From the NCBI GenBank assembly GCA_030656215.1, contig JAUSOD010000087.1:1-44529 (forward strand): DNA of 44,529 nt, written 5' to 3'. Within the stretch, counting starts at the first letter, position 1, and every line of letters begins with the position of its first letter. Made by a program: the position numbers and the translations under genes. This document shows, piece by piece, positions 7,077 through 16,362 of this stretch. Under the pieces are notes generated by a model. That model was not told the origin of the DNA, did not search any database, and was given only the letters and a program-made list of their open reading frames with translations. This DNA is from Azoarcus sp. Lineage in GTDB: Bacteria > Pseudomonadota > Gammaproteobacteria > Burkholderiales > Rhodocyclaceae.

Positions 7077-9998
7077 ATGCTGCAAGAGTCTCTTCGCCCG
7101 TTTCCGCTGCGCGTTCATATCTCCACGCTGTTTATCGTCCTCGTACTGGCGGTGGGCAGCCTGATTGGCTGGCTGGGCTACAGCTTCAGCCGCGATCAAC
7201 TCGAAACCAGCGCCGCGGAGCTCATCAGCCGGATCAACCGCGAGACCCTGACCGAACTCAATCTGGCCATGGCGCCTGCCGAAACCGCGATCAGCCTGGT
7301 GCGTTACACCGTGCTTGTCAGCGCCACTTCGCACGACGAGCGCATGTCCGCACTTCCGCTGCTGGTCGAGGCGCTCGGGAGCTCGAACCTGTTGTCGTCG
7401 ATCTACGTCGGCTACGGCAACGGGGATTTCTTTTTTGTCCGCAAGCTGCAGGATGCACGCGAGGCGGCCGCATTCGACGCGCCGCCGGGTGCCCGCTACA
7501 TCGTTCAGAGTATCGAGCAAGGCACGACACTGGCGCGAGGGCGCTATGTTCATCTCGACGCCGCACTTGCGGTCCTGCGCACCGACGAGTTGCCCGATTA
7601 CGCGGCCGCCTACGATCCGCGTGGGCGCGAGTGGTACAGGTCCGCGCTGGTCGCAAGCGGCCGGGTGGTGACCTCGCCCTATGTATTTTTCTCCAGCCGC
7701 CGGGTCGGCACCACGATGGCGGTGAGGGTGCCCGACCACGCTGCCGTGGTCGGCGCGGATATCCTGCTCGAGACGCTCAGCGTTTCGCTGGCAAAGCAGA
7801 AGGTGACGCCCGGCACCGAACTTGCGCTGGCCGATGCTGGTGGGGGCGTGGTCGCTTACGAGCAGATCGGACGCTTGTTGCCGGACGTCGACGATCCGGC
7901 GGTGGCGGTGCAGCTTGCGCGGCTCGGCGATCTCGGCGTGCCGGCGCTGCAGCAGGTTTCCTTGCCCCTGTCTGCCGAGCGCGGCGGACAGGCGGTGATG
8001 GTCGGTGATGCACCGTGGCGGATGAGCATCGCGCAACTGCACATCGAGGGCGCACCGGCACTGTTCCTGGTCACGGCGGTGCCCGAGAGCGAGCTGTTTG
8101 CCGATGCCCTGCGCCTGCGCCGCCAGTCGGCAATGCTCACTGCGCTGGTCATCCTGATCGCCATTCCGGTGACCTGGTCGATGGCGCGCGGCATCGCCGG
8201 TCCCCTGCAGGCACTGGTGGGGAACGCCGAGGCCGTGCAGCGCTTCGACTTCTCGCGCACGATGAAAGTGAATTCGCTGGTGAAGGAAGTCAATGAGCTG
8301 GCGGCCACGATGGAAGGCATGAAGCGCAATATCCGGCGTTTTCTCGACATCAGCCTTGCGGTGGCGGCCGAGAAACGTTTCGAGGATCTGCTGCCACGCC
8401 TTCTGGTCGAAACGGTGTTGGCGGCCGATGCCGCCGGGGGCGTGTTGTATCTGGTGGAGGACGATCGCCTGGTGCCGGCGGCAGCGCTCAAGGCCGACGG
8501 CACGCCGCTACCCGGCACCGCGGCCAGCCTGCCGCTCGACGGCGCGACTTCCCTGCTCGGGCGCGCACTGGAAACCGGGATTGCACTGGCGGCTGGCCTC
8601 GATGCCGAAGCCTTGCGCATTCTCGGCCTGCAGGCGGCCGCGGTGGAGACCGATGCCGCCCACGCGATTGCGGTGCCGCTGCTCAATCGCCAAGGCCAGC
8701 AAGTCGGGGCAATGCTGCTGCTGCGCCGCGAGGAGAGCGACCGCGCGCGACTGTCCTTTATCGAGGCGCTGTCCGGCTCCACGGCGCTGTCGCTCGAGAA
8801 CAAGGCGCTGATCAATGCGCAGAAGGTGCTGTTCGAGTCTTTCATCCAGCTTATTGCGGGCGCGATCGACGCCAAGAGCCCGTATACCGGTGGCCATTGC
8901 GCCCGCGTCCCGGAGCTGACCAAGATGCTGGCGCGCGCTGCGTGCGACGCAGGAGACGGGGTGTTCCGCGATTTCCGCCTCGACGAGGACGAATGGGAGG
9001 CGGTGCACGTGGCCGCATGGCTGCATGACTGCGGTAAGGTCACTACCCCCGAGTACGTGGTGGACAAGGCGACCAAGCTCGAGACCCTGTACAACCGCAT
9101 CCATGAGGTGCGCATGCGTTTCGAAGTGCTCAAGCGTGACGCCGAGATCGAGTGCCTCAAGGCCATGCAGGGGGGTACGCCTGAGCTCGAGGCGCGGGCA
9201 CGACTGGTGCGCGAATGGGCGTTGCTCGACGAGGAGTTTGCCTTCGTTGCCAGCTGCAACGAGGGCGGAGAGTCCATGGCGCCGGCGCAGATCGAACGCC
9301 TTGAACAGATCGCCCGGCGCAGCTGGCTACGCACCCTCGACGACCGTCTCGGCACGTCCTACGAAGAGCGACTGCGCATGGCGCGGGTGCCTGTCGCGCC
9401 GCTGCCGGTGCGCGAGTGTCTGCTCGCCGACAAGCCCGAGCACATGTTCGAACGCAGCGAGCACGAGCGCATCGCGCCCGACAACCGCTGGGGCTTCCGC
9501 ATGGAGGTGCCCGAGCTGCTCTACAACCGGGGTGAGCTCTACAACCTGTCAGTGGAGCGTGGCACGCTCTCGGCCGAGGAGCGCTACAAGATCAACGAGC
9601 ATATTGTCCAGACCCAGATCATGCTCGCCCAACTGCCGTTCCCGCGTCATCTGCGCGAGGTGCCCGAAATCGCCGGCGGCCACCACGAGAAGATGGACGG
9701 CACCGGCTACCCGAAGCGCCTCACCCGCGAGCAGATGAGCCCGGTAGCACGAATGATGGCGATCGCCGACATCTTCGAGGCGCTCACCGCGGTCGATCGG
9801 CCCTACAAGCGCGGCAAGACCCTGTCCGAGTCGATCGCGATCATGGCGCGCATGCGCGACGAGCATCACATCGACCCCGACCTGTTCGAACTCTTTCTGC
9901 GCAGCGGGGTGTATCGCGACTATGCGGAGCATTTCATGCAGCAAGCGCAGATCGATGCGGTGCGGATCGAGGATTATCTTTATCCGGCGCAAGCTTAG
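7077..9998 (+). CDS. Membrane HD-GYP phosphodiesterase (dCache-HAMP-GAF-HD-GYP)
   Basis: A 973-residue inner-membrane sensor expected to hydrolyse cyclic di-GMP. Helix 1 is at about residues 14-32, a large periplasmic region with Cache-like sequence (YDPRGREWYRSAL) runs to about 345, and helix 2 is at about 352-370. HAMP follows to about 420, a GAF-like domain at 425-580 and the HD domain from about 585. HDCGK begins at residue 650 and HHEKMDGTGYP at 869, so both the metal-binding HD and the GYP motif are intact. The distance between them is 219 residues, against about 60 in standard HD-GYP domains, so a large insertion splits the domain. The ATG at 7077 has AGGAG eleven bases upstream. It follows the kinase/regulator pair on the same strand. 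Confidence 0.9.
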   Translation: MLQESLRPFPLRVHISTLFIVLVLAVGSLIGWLGYSFSRDQLETSAAELISRINRETLTELNLAMAPAETAISLVRYTVLVSATSHDERMSALPLLVEALGSSNLLSSIYVGYGNGDFFFVRKLQDAREAAAFDAPPGARYIVQSIEQGTTLARGRYVHLDAALAVLRTDELPDYAAAYDPRGREWYRSALVASGRVVTSPYVFFSSRRVGTTMAVRVPDHAAVVGADILLETLSVSLAKQKVTPGTELALADAGGGVVAYEQIGRLLPDVDDPAVAVQLARLGDLGVPALQQVSLPLSAERGGQAVMVGDAPWRMSIAQLHIEGAPALFLVTAVPESELFADALRLRRQSAMLTALVILIAIPVTWSMARGIAGPLQALVGNAEAVQRFDFSRTMKVNSLVKEVNELAATMEGMKRNIRRFLDISLAVAAEKRFEDLLPRLLVETVLAADAAGGVLYLVEDDRLVPAAALKADGTPLPGTAASLPLDGATSLLGRALETGIALAAGLDAEALRILGLQAAAVETDAAHAIAVPLLNRQGQQVGAMLLLRREESDRARLSFIEALSGSTALSLENKALINAQKVLFESFIQLIAGAIDAKSPYTGGHCARVPELTKMLARAACDAGDGVFRDFRLDEDEWEAVHVAAWLHDCGKVTTPEYVVDKATKLETLYNRIHEVRMRFEVLKRDAEIECLKAMQGGTPELEARARLVREWALLDEEFAFVASCNEGGESMAPAQIERLEQIARRSWLRTLDDRLGTSYEERLRMARVPVAPLPVRECLLADKPEHMFERSEHERIAPDNRWGFRMEVPELLYNRGELYNLSVERGTLSAEERYKINEHIVQTQIMLAQLPFPRHLREVPEIAGGHHEKMDGTGYPKRLTREQMSPVARMMAIADIFEALTAVDRPYKRGKTLSESIAIMARMRDEHHIDPDLFELFLRSGVYRDYAEHFMQQAQIDAVRIEDYLYPAQA

Positions 9999-10061
9999 CC
10001 CGCGCCTCCCGGTTTGCCAAAACCGCGGCGCTTTGCGATGATGGAGGCCTGTAAGTCGATG

Positions 10062-10082
10062 CGGGGACGGCCCCGATTTTTT
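10062..10082 (+). terminator. Rho-independent terminator after the HD-GYP gene
   Basis: CGGGG (10062-10066), loop ACGG, CCCCG (10071-10075), one A, then six T. It lies 64 bp after the HD-GYP stop. A second hairpin, CCGGG-ACGA-CCCGG at about 10100-10113, lies in the leader of the next gene and has no T-run. Confidence 0.6.
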
Positions 10083-10131
10083 CACATCGGCCTTTGTCAC
10101 CGGGACGACCCGGGTTCAAAGTGAGCCCGCC

Positions 10132-10689
10132 ATGAAGTCCAGCGCAGTTGCCTTCCGGTCGTATGGGGCCTATCTTCGTCGCCTCTCGTCGTCCAGGTCA
10201 TCCGGTTTGCCCCTTCCCCGTCCCAAGCTTCGTTCTTTCCGCGACCGTCTGCGCCAGATTGCGCTGTTCGAGGTCGGCGGACTGCTGTTGATCACGCCGC
10301 CGTTCGCGTGGGTGAGCGGTGTGCCGCTGGTCGAATCGATCGGTTTGCTTGCCCTGCTGGCCCTCGTTGCGGCGATCTGGAACGGCAGCTTCAACACCGG
10401 TTTCGACTGGGTCGAGGGTCGCCTCACCGGACGTACCGCCGATCGCCGACCGCTGCGTTTGCGGCTGGTGCATGCGGTCTTGTTCGAGGGCGGACTGCTG
10501 CTACTGACCCTGCCGGTCATCATCATGTGGACCGGGCTGGGGTGGATCGAAGCGCTGGTGGCGGACATCGCGCTCGCGCTGACTTACACGCTGTATGCGT
10601 TTTTCTTCAACTTGAGCTACGACCGCATGTTTCCGATCGGTCAGTCTCAGGTCCGACCGCCTCCCAAGGCACTCGACGAGCCTTCATGA
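10132..10689 (+). CDS. PACE-family multidrug efflux-like membrane protein
   Basis: A 185-residue integral membrane protein made of two related halves (bacterial transmembrane pair), the architecture of the proteobacterial antimicrobial compound efflux family typified by AceI. The first half starts [17 protein letters not shown] with [13 protein letters not shown]; the second starts [19 protein letters not shown] with [13 protein letters not shown]. The paired Glu in FEVGG and FEGG and the WN..F/FN.SYD motifs are family hallmarks. About 35 basic, Ser/Arg-rich residues precede the first repeat, longer than usual, so a later start is possible. The stop overlaps the murB start (ATGA). Characterised relatives export biocides such as chlorhexidine or short diamines; the substrate here is unknown. 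Confidence 0.8.
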   Translation: MKSSAVAFRSYGAYLRRLSSSRSSGLPLPRPKLRSFRDRLRQIALFEVGGLLLITPPFAWVSGVPLVESIGLLALLALVAAIWNGSFNTGFDWVEGRLTGRTADRRPLRLRLVHAVLFEGGLLLLTLPVIIMWTGLGWIEALVADIALALTYTLYAFFFNLSYDRMFPIGQSQVRPPPKALDEPS

Positions 10690-11720
10690 GCACAAGTCCT
10701 GCGCTGCCGCACCGGGTTGAGGATGCCGATCTTTCGGCATTCAATACGTTTCGTCTGCCGGGACGGGCGGCGCATCTGATCCGATTGACCTCGATCGACG
10801 CGGTGCGCAGCCTGCTCGCCGATCCGGCAGGTATCCGACCGCCGCGTCTGGTGCTTGGCGGTGGCAGCAATCTGATCTTGAACGGCGACTTTGCCGGCAC
10901 CGTGCTCAAGATCGAGATAGGTGGTCGGCAGCTGCTGCGCGCGGACGACGAAGCCCGCATCGTCGAGGCCGGTGCCGGCGAGAACTGGCACGACTTCGTG
11001 CGGTGGACGCTGGCGCAGGGCTGGCCCGGGCTGGAGAACCTGTCGCTGATCCCGGGCACGGTCGGCGCCGCGCCGATCCAGAATATCGGTGCCTACGGAC
11101 TGGAGATGGCCGAGCACTTCGCTTCGCTCGACGCGATCAATCTCGACGACGGCAGCGAGCGCGTGTTCGACGCGCCCGCCTGCCGTTTCGGCTACCGCGA
11201 CAGCGTGTTCAAGCAGCAGCCCGACCGCTGGCTGGTCACCCGCGTACGCTTCCGTCTGCCGCGTGCCTGGCAGCCCCTGACGCGCTACGCGGACGTGGCG
11301 CGCGAACTGGCAGTGCAAGGTATCGAGTGCCCGAGCGCACTTGAGGTCTCGGATGCGGTGATCGCAATCCGTCGGCGCAAGCTGCCGGATCCGGCCGAGA
11401 TCGGCAACGCCGGCAGCTTCTTCAAGAACCCGGTGGTGGATGCCGACGCCTGTGCGCGCCTGCTCCTTGCCCATCCCGCCCTGCCGCATTATCCGCAACC
11501 GGACCGCAGCGAAAAGCTCGCCGCCGGCTGGTTGATCGAACAGGCCGGCTGGAAAGGGCGCGACCTCGGTCCGGTCGGTTGCTACGAGCGCCAGGCGCTG
11601 GTGCTGGTCAACCGCGGTGGCGCCACCGGCGCGGACGTGCAGCGCATCGCGCGCCGGATCCAGGACGACGTGAGCGCGCGTTTCGGGGTGATGCTCGAGC
11701 CTGAGCCGGTTTTCGTCTGA
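10686..11720 (+). CDS. murB: UDP-N-acetylenolpyruvoylglucosamine reductase
   Basis: Reduces UDP-GlcNAc-enolpyruvate to UDP-MurNAc with NADPH and FAD, the second committed step of peptidoglycan precursor synthesis in the cytoplasm. The 344-residue protein has the type I layout: [12 protein letters not shown] at the start, the FAD-binding [27 protein letters not shown], the substrate-binding GYRDSVFK characteristic of type I MurB, and the catalytic region [12 protein letters not shown] with the active-site Ser. It ends EQAGWKG..LGPVG. Its ATG overlaps the stop of the upstream membrane gene, an unusual location because murB more often sits in or near the mur/fts cluster. Confidence 0.97.
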   Translation: MSTSPALPHRVEDADLSAFNTFRLPGRAAHLIRLTSIDAVRSLLADPAGIRPPRLVLGGGSNLILNGDFAGTVLKIEIGGRQLLRADDEARIVEAGAGENWHDFVRWTLAQGWPGLENLSLIPGTVGAAPIQNIGAYGLEMAEHFASLDAINLDDGSERVFDAPACRFGYRDSVFKQQPDRWLVTRVRFRLPRAWQPLTRYADVARELAVQGIECPSALEVSDAVIAIRRRKLPDPAEIGNAGSFFKNPVVDADACARLLLAHPALPHYPQPDRSEKLAAGWLIEQAGWKGRDLGPVGCYERQALVLVNRGGATGADVQRIARRIQDDVSARFGVMLEPEPVFV

Positions 11721-11816
11721 TTGGCGAATCCATGTGCGGCGCCACCGGTCTTGTCTCATTGGTGTCGCATCCATCGGTTAAACTCGCACGCTGGCTTTTT
11801 TGGTAACGATCGGGCA

Positions 11817-12614
11817 ATGGCAATTTACGCTGTCGGAGACATCCAGGGCTGCTACTGCGCACTCCAGCGCATGCTGGAGCGGCTCGCGTTCGATCCGGCT
11901 GCCGATCGGCTGTGGGTGGTGGGCGACCTCGTCAATCGTGGCCCTGAGTCGTTGAACGTGCTGCGCCTGGTACGCGAACTTGGTGATGCCGCCACCGTCA
12001 TCCTCGGCAATCACGATCTCTATCTGCTGATGGTCGCGGCCGGGTTCAAGCGCCGCGACAAGGACGACACCCTGTTCCAGGTGCTTGAGGCGCCCGACCG
12101 CGACGAGTTGCTGCACTGGCTGGCGCGGCGCCCGCTGATGCATGTCGAGGGCGACCATGCGGTGGTGCATGCCGGGTTGTTGCCGCAGTGGACCGTGACC
12201 AAGGCGCAAGCGCTGGCGGGCGAGGTCAGTGCGGCGCTTGCGGGACCGGACGCGAAGAAATTTCTGCTTCACCTCGCCGGTGACCGCCCTGATTGCTGGA
12301 GTGAAGAGCTCAAGGGCTGGGACCGGCTGCGGGTCATCGTCAATGCGCTCACCCGCATGCGCTTCTGCACCCCGAACGGACGGATGGCATTGCGTGCCAA
12401 AGGGCCGGTGCACAAGGGGCCGCCCGGGACGCTGCCATGGTTTGCAGTCCCCGACCGCTTCAATCGGACCCATACCATCGTCTGCGGACATTGGTCCGCA
12501 CTTGGTTTCTATCGCACGGATGGGCTGATTGCGCTCGACTCCGGTTGCGTCTGGGGTGGCAAGCTCACCGCGGTCAGGCTCGACGACGGGGAAGTGTTCC
12601 AAGTCCAGTCCTGA
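11817..12614 (+). CDS. apaH: Symmetrical bis(5'-nucleosyl)-tetraphosphatase
   Basis: Cleaves diadenosine tetraphosphate to two ADP and can remove Np4 caps from RNA; a metallophosphoesterase acting in the cytoplasm. The 265-residue protein has the family metal-binding motifs YAVGDIQGC (residues 4-12), VVGDLVNRGPESL, ILGNHD and HAGLLPQW. The ATG at 11817 gives the canonical MAIYAVGDIQG start; no strong Shine-Dalgarno sequence is seen. Length is normal for the family. Its last 106 bases overlap the 3' end of the convergent acyltransferase gene. Confidence 0.96.
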   Translation: MAIYAVGDIQGCYCALQRMLERLAFDPAADRLWVVGDLVNRGPESLNVLRLVRELGDAATVILGNHDLYLLMVAAGFKRRDKDDTLFQVLEAPDRDELLHWLARRPLMHVEGDHAVVHAGLLPQWTVTKAQALAGEVSAALAGPDAKKFLLHLAGDRPDCWSEELKGWDRLRVIVNALTRMRFCTPNGRMALRAKGPVHKGPPGTLPWFAVPDRFNRTHTIVCGHWSALGFYRTDGLIALDSGCVWGGKLTAVRLDDGEVFQVQS

Positions 12615-13408
12615 GCGGTGTCTGCCTCGCCCAGTCGCTCCACGATCCGGTCCCGGGTGATCTGTGCCAGTTCGCGCCGATGGCTTGCGTGTGAGGTCGA
12701 TAGCGGCGCGAAGGCCACGATGTGTGCGATCAACTCGCGGTGAGCGAGGATGTTTCGAAGGCTGTCTCCCAGGCTGAGCTCGCCGTCGTAGGCCGGGCCG
12801 CGGCTGGGGCTGCCGTCGGGACCGCGATAGGACAGGGCAAGCGCCTGCAGCGGGCGTTCGGCTTCGATCGCCGGTTGCAGCAGTGCGGCATGGAAATGCA
12901 GCACATGGCTGCCGTCGGTGGTGGTGCCCTCAGGGAAGACCGCCACGTTGCGCCCGGCATCGAGCAGCGCGGCGATTTCGCCATTGACGATCTTGGCGTG
13001 GCCGCGGCTGCCGCGGCGCAGGAACACGGTTTCGCTCTTTGCCGCCAGCCAGCCGATCACCGGCCAGGCGCGCACCTCGGCCTTGGAGATGAAGGCGGAC
13101 GGCGCCAGTGCGTTGATCACGAAGATGTCGAGCCACGAGATGTGATTTGCCACCAGCATGCAGCCGGGGGCGATCGCGACCCCCTCCGTGTGCACGCGCA
13201 CGCCGAGCACGGCGAGCAGCCGGCGCGACCAGCGTTGTCGCAGCCGAAGGCGGGTGGCCGGGCGAACGAGCGGGTACAGGAGGGCGATGGTCAGGATGCC
13301 CTGCACGACATGGAGGGCGAGGCGCAAACGCCGCCAGCCACGCAGCAGCGCGGGGCTGGCGGCGTGGCCGGTCGGGGTGCGCGGTGCGCTGGCGATATCG
13401 GAGTTCAG
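12509..13408 (-). CDS. 1-acylglycerol-3-phosphate-type acyltransferase (OlsA/PlsC family)
   Basis: Membrane-associated acyltransferase expected to add the second acyl chain to lyso-ornithine lipid (OlsA role) or lysophosphatidic acid (PlsC role). The HX4D catalytic motif is ANHISWLDIF and the second motif is FPEGTTTDGSHV; an N-terminal hydrophobic helix (LHVVQGILTIALLYPLV) anchors it. It directly follows olsB, which favours the OlsA role. The start is uncertain: no good ATG or Shine-Dalgarno sequence is seen. I used a CTG at 13408 that overlaps the olsB stop; the open frame extends upstream to a possible start at 13504. The C-terminal 35 residues lie antisense to apaH and look low in complexity. 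Confidence 0.85.
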   Translation of the reverse strand: MNSDIASAPRTPTGHAASPALLRGWRRLRLALHVVQGILTIALLYPLVRPATRLRLRQRWSRRLLAVLGVRVHTEGVAIAPGCMLVANHISWLDIFVINALAPSAFISKAEVRAWPVIGWLAAKSETVFLRRGSRGHAKIVNGEIAALLDAGRNVAVFPEGTTTDGSHVLHFHAALLQPAIEAERPLQALALSYRGPDGSPSRGPAYDGELSLGDSLRNILAHRELIAHIVAFAPLSTSHASHRRELAQITRDRIVERLGEADTAQDWTWNTSPSSSLTAVSLPPQTQPESSAISPSVR

Positions 13409-14163
13409 TCCTTGCGTCCCAGAAAGTGTTTGGCGTACTTGTCGGAAACCCGGTTCATCGGAATCAGCAGCGGCAGGTCGGCGGTGTTGAAGTCGGGGTC
13501 CCACGCGGGCTCACCGCAGATCCACGCCCCGGCGCGCAGGTAGCCCTTGATCAGCGGCGGGGCTTCCGCCGGCAGGTCAGTGCGCAGCATGTCGAGCGGC
13601 AAGGGACAGCGCGGGAACACGTGGTACTCGAGCGGCGCAGCGTGCGTTTCACGCAGGCGATTATACAGGCTGGCCGCCGAGTGCCCGCCGTCGGCCATGC
13701 TCACCGAGGCGCAGCCGATCAGGTAACCGTAGCCGTTTTCCTGCATGTAGCGGGCGAGCCCCGACCACAGCAGGGTGATGACGGCACCGTTGCGATAGTC
13801 CGCATCGATGCAGGAGCGGCCGATCTCGACGATCTGGCTGCGCAGGTGCTGCAGGCGGGTGAGGTCGAACTCGTTTTCCGAGTAGTAGCCACCGATGCGG
13901 CGTGCGGCCGACGGCGACAGGATGCGATAGGTGCCGACGATGCGGCCGGCGTCCTCGTCGCGCACGATCAGGTGCTCGCAGAACGGATCGTAGATGTCGC
14001 GATCCACGCCGGGGGTGCGGGTGGGCAGGCGGGCGCCCATTTCGTCGGAGAACACCCGGTAGCGCAGCTTCTGCGCTTCGAGAATCTCGCTTTCACAGGT
14101 GGCGAGGCCGACGTGGAGGTTGCGTCCGGGGCGGGTGACGACTTGCTGGCGGGTCTGGAGCAT
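13405..14163 (-). CDS. olsB: L-ornithine N-alpha-acyltransferase (OlsB), GNAT fold
   Basis: Transfers a 3-hydroxyacyl chain from acyl carrier protein to the alpha-amino group of ornithine, the first step of phosphorus-free ornithine lipid synthesis. The 252-residue protein has the OlsB/hemolysin-like acyltransferase pattern: AQKLRYRVFSDEMGA near the N-terminus, DPFCEHLIVRDE, GRIVGTYRIL, YYSENEFDL, EIGRSCIDADYRNGAVITLLW and YLIGCASV. I prefer the ATG at 14163, which has AGGG nine bases upstream, over the in-frame ATG at 14172, which abuts that sequence. It is coupled to the acyltransferase gene downstream, giving an olsB-olsA order. Confidence 0.88.
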   Translation of the reverse strand: MLQTRQQVVTRPGRNLHVGLATCESEILEAQKLRYRVFSDEMGARLPTRTPGVDRDIYDPFCEHLIVRDEDAGRIVGTYRILSPSAARRIGGYYSENEFDLTRLQHLRSQIVEIGRSCIDADYRNGAVITLLWSGLARYMQENGYGYLIGCASVSMADGGHSAASLYNRLRETHAAPLEYHVFPRCPLPLDMLRTDLPAEAPPLIKGYLRAGAWICGEPAWDPDFNTADLPLLIPMNRVSDKYAKHFLGRKD

Positions 14164-14243
14164 GGTGTGCATCCCTGTCCGTTATTGATGACACCATTCT
14201 CGAAAGCCTGCGTTGCGCCACAGTGACACGCTGGTTACGATGC

Positions 14244-14279
14244 GATGACCGACGCGATGACCGACGCGATGACCGACGC
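14244..14279. repeat. Three perfect tandem copies of a 12-bp unit
   Basis: GATGACCGACGC is repeated three times without mismatch between the olsB start and ilvD. It is not in a convincing reading frame of either neighbour. It could be a slippage-prone tract or an array of binding sites; nothing in the sequence decides. Confidence 0.9.
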
Positions 14280-14419
14280 GAGCAGGCCGGGCTCGACTGC
14301 AAGGGCGCGCGCATCCGTTTGAATCCCTTGCGCATGCAGGGCTTTTCGCCGTTATGCCCAAGCTCGTCCCGAGAGGTTAGAATCTTCGGCTTTCCTGCAC
14401 AGATTCCCGGAGCGACGTC

Positions 14420-16270
14420 ATGCCCCAATACCGTTCCCGTACCTCCACCGCCGGCCGCAACATGGCGGGCGCCCGTGCGCTGTGGCGCGCCACCGGCATG
14501 AAGGACGGCGATTTCGAAAAGCCGATCATCGCCATCTCCAACAGCTTCACCCAGTTCGTGCCCGGCCACGTGCACCTGAAAGACCTCGGCCAACTGGTTG
14601 CACGCGAGATCGAGAAGGCGGGAGGCGTGGCCAAAGAGTTCAACTCCATCGCGGTGGATGACGGCATCGCCATGGGCCATGGCGGCATGCTCTACTCGCT
14701 GCCCTCGCGCGAGCTGATCGCCGACAGCGTCGAGTACATGGTCAATGCCCACACCGCCGATGCGCTGGTGTGCATCTCGAACTGCGACAAGATCACCCCG
14801 GGCATGCTGATGGCTGCGCTGCGGCTCAACATCCCGACCATCTTCGTGTCTGGCGGGCCGATGGAGGCGGGCAAGGTCAAGTGGGAAGCCAAGGTGATCT
14901 CGCTCGACCTGGTCGATGCAATGGTCAAGGCCGCCGACAAGAACTGCTCGGACGAGGAAGTCGACGCCATCGAGCGCTCCGCCTGCCCGACCTGCGGTTC
15001 CTGTTCCGGCATGTTTACCGCCAACTCGATGAACTGTCTGACCGAAGCACTCGGCCTGTCGCTGCCCGGCAACGGCACCACGCTGGCGACTCATGCCGAT
15101 CGCGAGAAGCTGTTCAAGGAAGCCGGCAAGCGCATCGTCGACCTGGCCAAACGCTATTACGAGCACGACGACGAATCCGTGCTGCCGCGCTCAATCGCCA
15201 GCTTCAAGGCGTTCGAGAACGCAGTCAGCCTCGATGTGGCGATGGGTGGTTCAACCAATACCGTGCTTCACCTGCTGGCCGCGGCGAGCGAAGCCAAGGT
15301 CGATTTCACCATGAAGGACATCGATCGCATCTCGCGCCATGTGCCCTGCCTGTGCAAGGTGGCGCCGGCCATTGCCGACGTCCACGTCGAGGACGTGCAC
15401 CGCGCGGGCGGCATCATGAGCATTCTTGGCGAACTCGATCGTGCCGGGCTGCTGCATCGTGACGTGCCCACCGTGCACAGCAAGACCCTCGGAGAGGCGC
15501 TCGGACGCTGGGACATCATGCAGGCGCACGATAAAGCAGTGTTCGACTTTTTCCTCGCCGCGCCCGGCGGGGTGCCGACCCAGGTCGCGTTCAGCCAGAA
15601 TCGGCGCTGGAACGAGCTCGACATGGACCGCGTTCATGGTGTGATCCGCAACAAGGAAAACGCCTTCAGCAAGGACGGCGGCCTTGCCGTGCTTTACGGC
15701 AACATCGCCGAGAAGGGCTGCATCGTGAAGACCGCGGGCGTTGACGAGTCGATCTGGAAGTTTACCGGCAAGGCCCGTGTGTTCGAGAGTCAGGAGGATG
15801 CGGTGGAAGGCATCCTCAACGAGACCGTGCGGGCCGGCGACGTGGTCATCATCCGCTACGAAGGCCCGAAGGGCGGCCCCGGCATGCAGGAGATGCTGTA
15901 TCCGACCTCCTACCTGAAGAGTCGCGGCCTCGGCAAGGAATGCGCACTGCTCACCGACGGGCGTTTTTCCGGCGGCACCTCCGGGTTGTCGATCGGTCAT
16001 GCGTCGCCGGAAGCAGCCTGCGGCGGTGCCATCGCGCTGGTCGAGGATGGCGATACGATCGAGATCGACATCCCGAACCGCAGCATCAACCTCGCGATCG
16101 GCGCCGACGAGCTTGCCCGCAGACGTGCCGCGATGGAGGCAAAGGGTGCAGCAGCCTGGAAGCCGGTCAATCGCGAGCGGGTGGTGTCTGCCGCCCTGCA
16201 GGCCTACGCGGCGCTCACCACCTCGGCAGATACCGGGGCGGTGCGCGACGTGACTCAAGTTCAGCGCTGA
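14420..16270 (+). CDS. ilvD: Dihydroxy-acid dehydratase
   Basis: Dehydrates 2,3-dihydroxy-isovalerate and -methylvalerate to the 2-oxo acids, the third step of valine and isoleucine synthesis in the cytoplasm. The 616 residues match the normal family length. Cluster ligands are visible in [10 protein letters not shown] (residues 113-122) and [18 protein letters not shown] (near 190-210); [19 protein letters not shown] lies near residue 515. The ATG at 14420 gives the typical [19 protein letters not shown] start. A TAGAAT at 14378-14383 could be a -10 element but has no good -35 partner. The gene is monocistronic, with a strong hairpin after its stop. Confidence 0.98.
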   Translation: MPQYRSRTSTAGRNMAGARALWRATGMKDGDFEKPIIAISNSFTQFVPGHVHLKDLGQLVAREIEKAGGVAKEFNSIAVDDGIAMGHGGMLYSLPSRELIADSVEYMVNAHTADALVCISNCDKITPGMLMAALRLNIPTIFVSGGPMEAGKVKWEAKVISLDLVDAMVKAADKNCSDEEVDAIERSACPTCGSCSGMFTANSMNCLTEALGLSLPGNGTTLATHADREKLFKEAGKRIVDLAKRYYEHDDESVLPRSIASFKAFENAVSLDVAMGGSTNTVLHLLAAASEAKVDFTMKDIDRISRHVPCLCKVAPAIADVHVEDVHRAGGIMSILGELDRAGLLHRDVPTVHSKTLGEALGRWDIMQAHDKAVFDFFLAAPGGVPTQVAFSQNRRWNELDMDRVHGVIRNKENAFSKDGGLAVLYGNIAEKGCIVKTAGVDESIWKFTGKARVFESQEDAVEGILNETVRAGDVVIIRYEGPKGGPGMQEMLYPTSYLKSRGLGKECALLTDGRFSGGTSGLSIGHASPEAACGGAIALVEDGDTIEIDIPNRSINLAIGADELARRRAAMEAKGAAAWKPVNRERVVSAALQAYAALTTSADTGAVRDVTQVQR

Positions 16271-16277
16271 ACGCCCA

Positions 16278-16311
16278 CCCCTGACGTGAGCCAGAGGGCC
16301 CACGTCAGGGG
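16278..16311 (+). terminator. Hairpin after ilvD
   Basis: An 11-bp perfect stem, CCCCTGACGTG (16278-16288) with CACGTCAGGGG (16301-16311), loop of 12, starts seven bases after the ilvD stop and can be extended by further pairs (CGCC/GGCG). No T-run follows, so it may be a weak or factor-assisted terminator or an mRNA 3'-end stabiliser. Confidence 0.6.
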
Positions 16312-16362
16312 GGCGTGCAGATTTATTGACCGCGTCATTCTCCCCCCGCTACCATCGCCCAC

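Noticed and set aside
7856-9355. Open frame of about 500 codons antisense to the HD-GYP gene
   Set aside because: Ser/Arg-rich composition without motifs; the opposite strand encodes clear Cache, HAMP and HD-GYP domains.
14244-14279. CRISPR-like array
   Set aside because: Repeat unit is 12 bp with no spacers and only three copies; no cas genes in the window.
14378-14383. TAGAAT as -10 of ilvD
   Set aside because: No acceptable -35 at 15-19 bp; kept only as a remark.
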